A stretch of 64,000 bases of DNA from positions 15,847,213 to 15,911,212 of the forward strand of contig NC_092574.1 in the NCBI RefSeq assembly GCF_037975245.1, given 5' to 3'. This document shows positions 59,101 to 64,000 of the stretch, in pieces. Source of the DNA: Apostichopus japonicus. Taxonomy: Eukaryota; Echinodermata; Holothuroidea; Aspidochirotida; Stichopodidae. Under the pieces are notes generated by a model. It saw nothing but the letters and a program-made list of their open reading frames with translations. It was not told the DNA's origin and made no database searches. Every line of letters begins with the position of its first letter. The first letter of the stretch is position 1. Both the position numbers and the translations under genes were made by a program.

Positions 59101-60989
59101 ACTATTTACTATCATTGCCAATCCTCCATTTGGTTCTTCCTCTTCCCCTGGTCCCCACCCCCATTACCTTCTCCCATGACAATATAACTTTTAAGAAGTA
59201 AATTCAAGCAATTCATTCCTATTGAACAGTTGAAGTATATACCATAATATGTCTCTCATTATGACTGGAGCACTGTTCTCTACAAACACATATTTTGATG
59301 TGTGTTTGTAGTAGTTTGGGGCGGAGGGGGGTCTAGCCAGGGTTCAGAAAGGATTGAGGGATCAATGAGTAGTATGTATTTGCTTTGGGTGGGGGTGCGG
59401 TCTGGCCAAGGTTCAGACTGGATTGAGGGATCAATGAATAGTATGTATTTGCTTTTGGTGGGGGGGGGGGGGGGCAGTCTGGCCAAGGTTCAGACTGGAT
59501 TGAGGGATCAATGAATAGTATGTATCCGCTTTTGGTGGGGGGGGGGTCGGTCTGGCCAAGGTTCAGACTGGATTGAGGGATCAATGAATAGCATGTATTT
59601 GCTTTTAGAAGGGGGGGGGGGCGGTCTGGCCAAGGTTCAGACTGGATTGAGGGATCAATGAATAGTATGTATTTGCTTTTGGTGGGGGGGTCGGTCTGGC
59701 CAAGTTTCAGACTGGATTGAGGGATCAATGAATAGTATGTATTTGCTTTTGGTGGGGGGGTCAGTCTGGCCAGAGTTCAGACTGGATTGAGGGATCAACG
59801 AGTAGTATGTATTTGCTTTGGGGCGGGGTGGGTCTTGTCAGGGTTCAGACAGGATTGAGTAATCAATGAGTAGTATGTATTTGCTTTGGATATCTTGGTC
59901 TTGCAGCCACAACTGTAGGTTTATTGATTCTAAACCTTACATATCAGATATATATGTGGACCTTAGTTTAATGTATAAATGCTATTTGTTTAAAGATTGT
60001 CATTAGTGAAACACAGAAAACATACTCTCTAGATGTGTAAACCATTAAAACACTCTGTCACTACCATATAGGAATGTTTACTTATCTATTCTTTTCTTGC
60101 AGTCCTCAGTTCTACACTACCTTTTGGACATTATCGATGTATGACTTACATGTACCACAGGGCAGCTATGAGAAGGAAACCACAAAGATCAGGCACAGTA
60201 TTCAAGCACTGGATGATAACAAGGATCAGGTAATCTAACATTTCTGTCTACTTTTGGTTTTTAAATTTGTAAAGGAGCATTTTGTATTTTAGTAGGAACT
60301 TTGCCTAATTATGACCAAGGGATTTAGACTGGATTCTTCTTAGTTGACAAAGATATGTTACTAAGAGATCTGTGAAATTGTTACCATTTAACTGCTCCTT
60401 AACTTGCAAGTTGTTGACTGTTTGCATCCAAAAGAAAGCTAATTAAATGTAATAATTCCTTTCATTTGCAAGCTGTTGTCTATGCCAAACTTTGCTATGC
60501 CCTGGTGCAAGTATAGTGCAATAAAGTAGCAGGCTATGTGTTCAGATGCATGATATTTCATAGTACAATACCAAAGAATATTGGCACATTCAATACAGCC
60601 GTAAGTTTATGATTTAGATCTGTTTAAAAGAGCTTAAAAGCAGAAGATGAAAATACCAGCAATTCATAATTACAAAAAATATCACTTTCTAAATATAACA
60701 TAGTTGGAAACCTTTAGTGAGTAACATTAACATCCTCAAGTTAAGTATCACATGGCTCTTTGAAGGACGCTTCCCCTCCCCCCTCCCCCTCCCTCGTTCA
60801 GAAAGTTGTAGAGATCATAAACTCTGGTAAAATTTTGCTCTCCGCAGGTTTCCACGAAAAAGAGGAAAGAGAAAGAGAGATTAGGTAACCTCCTGGAGAA
60901 AATGAGAGAAGAAGAGAAGAAACAACAAGAGCATGTGAACAGAGTCAAGGCCAGGTTACAAGAAGAGAGTGAGACTTGGTTCACTGCAA
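35075..60989 (+). CDS. THOC2: THO complex subunit 2, 24 exons, 5' part of gene (966 aa in window)
   Basis: THOC2 is the large helical scaffold of the nuclear THO complex, which couples transcription to mRNP assembly and, within TREX, to mRNA export. The 24 exons below join in phase without a stop to 966 residues; human THOC2 is about 1,590 aa, so the C-terminal third lies beyond 64000. Strong family blocks: [61 protein letters not shown] (545-563), [64 protein letters not shown]. An acidic/basic linker lies at about 320-335 and a charged coiled coil at about 920-966. The start ATG at 35075 gives [20 protein letters not shown], in register with the vertebrate N-terminus. Expected housekeeping expression; no promoter motif identified. 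Confidence 0.96.
39709..40060. repeat. Imperfect tandem duplication, ~176-bp unit, in THOC2 intron 1
   Basis: ACAATGTCACTTTT, CATCAGCAGAA, TGAGAGTC and CTCCAATA(T/C)GACCAAGT recur in the same order in both units. Confidence 0.8.
42043..42362. repeat. Imperfect tandem duplication, ~140-180 bp units, in THOC2 intron 1
   Basis: AATAATCAGTACAG, GCCATG(G/T)GCAAGCTTT, AGAGAAACAATGTT and CCTT(T)CTGAAGT occur twice in the same order. Confidence 0.75.
42828..42901 (+). CDS. THOC2: THOC2 exon 2
   Basis: Acceptor ctttacag. Completes Phe22 and reads [20 protein letters not shown], aligning with the vertebrate HLCRILSE segment. Donor gtatat, phase 1. A weaker match than later exons, but both junction phases fit. 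Confidence 0.8.
43415..43506 (+). CDS. THOC2: THOC2 exon 3
   Basis: Acceptor tatttcag; reads [19 protein letters not shown] then [11 protein letters not shown]; donor gtaagt after 43506 restores phase 0. An earlier gt at 43490 would put the next exon out of frame and is rejected. Confidence 0.85.
44105..44156 (+). CDS. THOC2: THOC2 exon 4
   Basis: Acceptor ctctctag; [17 protein letters not shown], matching the vertebrate SILADVFCIL motif; donor gtaagc, phase 1. Confidence 0.9.
44821..44891 (+). CDS. THOC2: THOC2 exon 5
   Basis: Acceptor tctcatgcag; [20 protein letters not shown] then PACK; donor gtaagt, phase 0. Confidence 0.92.
45742..45863 (+). CDS. THOC2: THOC2 exon 6
   Basis: Acceptor cttcacag; [20 protein letters not shown], then [11 protein letters not shown]; donor gtaagt, phase 2. 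Confidence 0.93.
46251..46378 (+). CDS. THOC2: THOC2 exon 7
   Basis: Acceptor tctcttgcag; [20 protein letters not shown], one of the best conserved THOC2 blocks; ends ALI plus one base, donor gtaagt. Confidence 0.95.
46759..46919 (+). CDS. THOC2: THOC2 exon 8
   Basis: Acceptor ttgtgcag; [19 protein letters not shown] through [11 protein letters not shown]; donor gtgagt, phase 0. Confidence 0.95.
47707..47799 (+). CDS. THOC2: THOC2 exon 9
   Basis: Acceptor ctcttttccag; [20 protein letters not shown] then [11 protein letters not shown]; donor gtaagt, phase 0. Confidence 0.93.
48934..49080 (+). CDS. THOC2: THOC2 exon 10
   Basis: Acceptor gatgtgcatag; [20 protein letters not shown] through [10 protein letters not shown], then the Lys/Asp-rich linker [13 protein letters not shown]; donor gtaaaa, phase 0. 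The charged linker replaces a Glu/Lys-rich one in vertebrates. Confidence 0.92.
49160..49505 (+). repeat. tRNA-derived SINE in THOC2 intron 10
   Basis: A box TGGTCAAGTGGTTAAGG (about 49174-49190) and B box GGTTCGAGTCCTGG (49209-49222) at tRNA spacing, then TTGTGTCCTTGGGCAA, a block shared by many invertebrate SINEs, and a body ending near CAAACAGACTGTAAAAC. The tRNA head is recognisable but no acceptor stem closes, so it is a SINE, not a tRNA gene. Confidence 0.7.
49743..49915 (+). CDS. THOC2: THOC2 exon 11
   Basis: Acceptor cttgcaaacag; [20 protein letters not shown] (vertebrate DNQKLGLLEALLKIGDW); ends MYRK within a split codon; donor gtaagt, phase 2. Confidence 0.95.
51152..51427 (+). mobile_element. 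hAT-like MITE in THOC2 intron 11
   Basis: Ends CAGGCGCGTAGCCAAGG and CCTCGCTACTCGCCTG are inverted; the body is the dispersed GGCGCT repeat (51250-51345). No 8-bp direct repeat directly at the ends. Instead a perfect 12-bp inverted repeat AACTGCTATACA / TGTATAGCAGTT (51122-51133, 51428-51439) surrounds it, so the true boundary may be larger. Confidence 0.7.
51573..51768 (+). CDS. THOC2: THOC2 exon 12
   Basis: Acceptor tctcttcag; basic [15 protein letters not shown] then [20 protein letters not shown] and RLGRVVMAD; donor gtaagt, phase 0. An hAT-like element lies just upstream in the intron. Confidence 0.92.
51982..52017 (+). CDS. THOC2: THOC2 exon 13 (micro-exon)
   Basis: 36 bases between acceptor ttttttacag and donor gtaagt: [12 protein letters not shown], phase 0 both sides. 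It replaces the variable FQSDGSKQEDKEK-type linker of vertebrates. In-frame, so it could be skipped. Confidence 0.75.
52637..52767 (+). CDS. THOC2: THOC2 exon 14
   Basis: Acceptor gtgtaacag; [35 protein letters not shown]; donor gtaagg, phase 2. Confidence 0.95.
53659..53845 (+). CDS. THOC2: THOC2 exon 15
   Basis: Acceptor tttgaccag; YALYGRWKN, then [20 protein letters not shown] and [13 protein letters not shown], the signature of the central Thoc2 domain; donor gtaaga, phase 0. Confidence 0.97.
54261..54561 (+). repeat. Tandem duplication, 171-bp period, SINE-like, in THOC2 intron 15
   Basis: TGTCCTGGG(G/T)TCAAAT, GGGATAGAGAATTATGT, TCAAAGGAAGGGG and GACATAGATGTCCCCTGGTC recur at 171-bp spacing. 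TGGCTCAGTGGTCAA followed by GGGTTCAAATGGG looks like a decayed tRNA head. Confidence 0.8.
54815..54908 (+). CDS. THOC2: THOC2 exon 16
   Basis: Acceptor tttttgttag; [31 protein letters not shown]; weak donor gtatcc, but phase 1 fits the next exon exactly. Confidence 0.92.
55538..55618 (+). CDS. THOC2: THOC2 exon 17
   Basis: Acceptor ccccacccag; [20 protein letters not shown] then LSLWMQ; donor gtaagt, phase 1. Confidence 0.95.
55824..55920 (+). CDS. THOC2: THOC2 exon 18
   Basis: Acceptor tttcttatag; [31 protein letters not shown]; donor gtaagt, phase 2. Confidence 0.95.
56650..56767 (+). CDS. THOC2: THOC2 exon 19
   Basis: Acceptor tatcccgtcag; [39 protein letters not shown]; weak donor gttggt, phase 0. 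Confidence 0.93.
57037..57216 (+). CDS. THOC2: THOC2 exon 20
   Basis: Acceptor cccccatccag; [51 protein letters not shown]; donor gtaagg, phase 0. Confidence 0.95.
57928..58092 (+). CDS. THOC2: THOC2 exon 21
   Basis: Acceptor gcttcatag; [49 protein letters not shown]; donor gtaagt, phase 0. Confidence 0.94.
58710..58876 (+). CDS. THOC2: THOC2 exon 22 (proximal donor)
   Basis: Acceptor catccgtcttag; [46 protein letters not shown] plus two bases; donor gttaga, phase 2, joining exon 23 to give the conserved VWDEISPQFY. The 3' part of the exon and its donor are tandemly duplicated just downstream, and the distal donor at 58991 would add 38 in-frame codons. Confidence 0.92.
58781..59006 (+). repeat. 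113-bp tandem duplication of THOC2 exon 22 3' half with donor
   Basis: Copies start GACCCAATGGTACCTGGA at 58781 and 58894. The second has one extra A (CTGGAAGGC for CTGGAGGC), a few substitutions and its own copy of the donor CAG|GTTAGAAT. The extension from the first donor to the second is 114 bases, a multiple of three, and open. Confidence 0.95.
59320..59890. repeat. G-rich minisatellite, ~60-88 bp unit, about 8 copies
   Basis: GGATTGAGGGATCAATGA(A/G)TAG followed by TATGTATTTGCTTTTGG and a variable G run (up to about 16 G) recurs near 59352, 59412, 59500, 59571, 59644, 59715, 59787 and 59852. It lies in THOC2 intron 22. Confidence 0.93.
60103..60229 (+). CDS. THOC2: THOC2 exon 23
   Basis: Acceptor tttcttgcag; [40 protein letters not shown]; donor gtaatc, phase 0. 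Confidence 0.95.
60848..60989 (+). CDS. THOC2: THOC2 exon 24, last in window
   Basis: Acceptor gctctccgcag; charged coiled coil [40 protein letters not shown]; donor gtaagt after one base of a codon. The next family block (starting near the vertebrate KFLQLCIFPRC) is not found before 64000. Confidence 0.93.
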
Positions 60990-63174
60990 GTAAGTTATGA
61001 ATATGCAACACATCATACATAGTCATTAATGGCATTAACATATCAACCTCATCGACACTGCGTAAATGTAAGAGTATATCTGAAAGCAATATGCATCTCC
61101 ACCAACAGAAGAATGCACTTCCTGGGATACATCCTTAGATATGGATAGTCGTGAGGGAGCATGCGGATACTTGGCCGTGGATATTGACATTGAAACCACA
61201 GAGCAGACATCTTTAATTTGTTTTGAATGTCCAAAGACAGGTAGCCAGCTATTAAAAGGATTTATGAGTCATGCTGACAGTTACAACAAATGAAGTGGGA
61301 TTGCATAATAATCGCAAAATGCTGAAAACACTAAAACAACTGCAGTTATTCAAACATCCAACACTGATCATGCCGATGCGCATGGAGCAATGTCTTCTTT
61401 GTACGGAATTTGCAAACCACAATGCGATATTTACTCTTGCTGCAGTTTGGACCCCCCCGAGACTCAGTAGGTAAACATGTAAGAGGGAATAATTTACCCA
61501 GTATCGCAGCATCACATAATGGTCAAATTTCTATGTACAAGTGGAAAGATATGTAACAGTGTTTGTGCACAAAAACCATAGTATTTCTTATGATACAAAC
61601 CTCAGATAAAACTGCTACACAAAATTTGAATGCTAGATTATTGCCTGTGTAAGATATGACTACAAGCAATATGACATATATTGATTCAGAACTGATGAAA
61701 TTCCTATTTGCAAGGGTAAAGGTCATTGTTAAACTATCAGGCATCATAAGTCAGATTTTGTAATGCCACAAGTATTGAACTGTTAATAACATGGTCCAGT
61801 GGATAAAGGAGGAGGCATATGGGATGTCATAGGTTTGTGTCGTTCAAAAATGGTAAAAAGAACAACAACAAAAAAAACAACCAAAGTGAGCTTTAAACTA
61901 ATTATTGCACAGCCACCCAGCATGAAGTGTAAGGTGCATGCCATCCATTCGGCTTTCCACAGATACATATGATACTGCTTAATTCATGAAACATAAACTA
62001 CTTTACTGGTCAATGATAAATGACCAGCCAAAAATGAGGGAGGAAAGGGAGGAGAGGGGGGATTGGGGCCTTGAAGGATTTATGTGGAATCAGAGTATAG
62101 GCAGTTTCATAGCACGGATAGATGATTAAGTTCATCGATGAGTCATTTAGTTTTATTTCCTGATCTGGTTTTGTAGATTCAGAGGGTTTAAAAGTACCAA
62201 GAGGTGAGTTTAATGTCATCTCTGTCATAATGCAGCTGGTAGGAGCATCACTATAATCATTCCAAACTGGATGGTATCTAGGGGTCAACCGGAAAGAATA
62301 TTTTTCTGGCAGATTTAAAGATGTGTATCGTTTTGTGGAAATTATTGAAAATAACGTTCAATGAAACTGTACATATATATCTTGGAGACGTAGTGCTATT
62401 GGTGTATGTACAGCAGGCTAACTTGTCTATTGGCCCATTCCTACTTCCTGTGCAACATTACAGAAGCAAAACTAGGATTATGCTTTATTTCCTGTAAGTT
62501 CCTTCAAATGGCAAAAAAAAAAAATTTTCACAGCAAGTTTCCTTATTTAGGTTAATGAAGGTAATTTAAAGAAGCTGAGCTGAAGTGGTGTTTATCTAGA
62601 TATTGCACAATTTGGTCTGACATCTTGTAGATCAAGTTTTTGAAAACTTCAAAATTGTTGTTCTGCAATATACCCCTCTCAACATGAGCCTGGCTTACCA
62701 TTGCTTTTGAAGATCCATTGTTTGTGCAAGTTAACAATAATAAATAGAAATAGAGAAAGGAATTACGCTTAGCCTCCAAAACACAGAAATCAAGCCTCTC
62801 ATAAGGACATCAAGTTAGATGAATATTTCGTCATTCTTTGATCTTAAATGTAATATGTTGTATTGACGATCTCGACAAATGGAATTTATGCAAAATCATC
62901 TTCGTGTTGTAAACAAAATGCAGCTTAAGCTGTAACTTCTGGGAAGATGTAACAAGGTAGAGCTAAACCACAAAGAAAATGCTGAATGTTTGTATTTCAA
63001 CAATCATTTCTTTGCGCAAAAAGGAGTAAATTAATAAAAGTTGTAGACTTGCTTGTAGCTTCCTATCAACACTGTTTGCATATAGCAGCTTTGTGATTTG
63101 TGTGATACAACATTGCCTAAGCAGTAAAGATGCAGAAGGCTTTGATCAGTATTATCAAGACTGAAACATTTTGG

Positions 63175-63180
<6 letters not shown>

Positions 63181-63235
<55 letters not shown>
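63181..63235. repeat. (TA)n microsatellite
   Basis: Uninterrupted TA tract in the last THOC2 intron of the window. Confidence 0.95.
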
Positions 63236-63239
<4 letters not shown>

Positions 63240-63657
63240 GGGGATTTACAGCATATCACTCCTGGGTAACAAGCTCCTAATCTACAAACTTTTGTATTTC
63301 AGACATTTTGTTAAAAAATTGTTGGATTTTTTGCAGATCCGATACTTTGACCAATATTATAAACTTTACAAGAATCCAATTATTGGTTGACCCCTAATGT
63401 AAATCCCATTCTCTGCCCATCATCATTCATCTTAGAATAGCTATTGCATAATGCAACAGACAATTTAGCTACGTCATGATCAGCTTAAAAAGGTCTTTTG
63501 CACAGGTTTATTTTAATTTACCAGAAGTTACAGTAGTTGATATGGGGAGTTTAATAAGTTCAGAACATTAGTTCACTCTCTTTCTTCAGTTTGACAGGAA
63601 AACCAGTTTATTATTGATGTACAAAATCCCGACAAGGTTTAGTGTTGTTTATTTACT

Positions 63658-63769
63658 ATCTCATAGTATATATTGTGTTCATTCAATCTGTTCGAGTGTG
63701 TATAGAGAGGTACATATCTCATAGTATTGTGTTCATTCAATCTGTTCGAGTGTGTATAGAGAGGTACAT
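63658..63769. repeat. Tandem duplication, ~57-bp unit
   Basis: ATCTCATAGTAT, TTGTGTTCATTCAATCTG and TTCGAGTGTGTATAGAGAGG are present twice back to back, with one small indel. Confidence 0.95.
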
Positions 63770-64000
63770 ACATGTGTTGTTTCCTGTTTTTGTTTTTTGG
63801 TCTCCTCCCTTTCCTGCATAGGACTGTTCTACCATTGTATATAGCCATGAGACTTCTTAGAACACTTTTTTTTTTTTCAAAATTATGCATGATACATGTA
63901 TAACTTAATCAATTATATTTGTTTATTATATCGGCATAGCAAAAAAAATTAATGAAATGAAATATCTTCTAAGTAGAAAGAATAAGTTTTCTTCCTGGAG

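Larger units (their letters stand above)
60990..64000. other. THOC2 intron 24, unfinished at window edge
   Basis: No further THOC2 exon found. Contains (TA)n and a short tandem repeat described separately; otherwise AT-rich intronic sequence. Confidence 0.65.

Overview
This is a eukaryotic, AT-rich and intron-dense animal genome segment. Spliced genes with GT/AG junctions, tRNA-derived SINEs, a CR1/L2-like LINE fragment, (TA)n tracts and many hAT-like elements exclude a prokaryote. The THOC2 exons are strongly metazoan in character. Together with small secreted C-type lectins in a duplicated cluster they suggest an invertebrate deuterostome, most likely an echinoderm and perhaps a sea cucumber. 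The species call is inference.

Left part (1-34.6 kb) is an accessory, repeat-rich C-type lectin locus. On the + strand the last two exons of one lectin (710-970, 3091-3311) enter from the left edge. On the - strand a complete three-exon lectin of 183 aa can be assembled (23686-23587, 19799-19566, 15187-14970), with a signal peptide exon and a split long-form CTLD carrying EPN and WND. A decayed copy of the signal-peptide exon lies at 9267-9107. Large stretches are paralogous: about 4.69-6.54 kb with 25.7-31.3 kb, about 6.93-9.7 kb with 19.9-23.9 kb, and a third partial copy at 11.58-13.62 kb. These copies act as empty sites that date several insertions.

Those insertions include hAT-like elements with 8-bp target duplications (21233-21608, 24014-24407, 26410-29654, 33584-34588 with 33851-34275 nested inside it) and an 874-bp inverted-repeat element (11613-12486). 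Two members of an unusual family (12492-13385 and 26743-28248) have TATGG(A/C)AAGCC ends, 6-bp CG-rich target duplications and interiors made almost entirely of GATATC-centred palindromes. A long hairpin at 22407-22576, set between (TA)n tracts, carries a hammerhead-ribozyme-like core.

Right part (35.0-64 kb) is a single conserved gene on the + strand, THOC2, scaffold of the THO/TREX mRNA processing and export complex. I placed 24 exons whose phases all join, coding for 966 residues. The gene runs off the right edge. Its introns hold a SINE, an hAT-like element and several tandem repeats. Exon 22 has a 113-bp tandem duplication that copies its 3' half and its splice donor; a 1-bp difference keeps the longer form in frame.

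The lectin genes would act outside the cell in carbohydrate recognition, and THOC2 in the nucleus. Nothing suggests that they work together. The boundary near 34.6-35.0 kb separates a fast-evolving duplicated locus from conserved housekeeping sequence.
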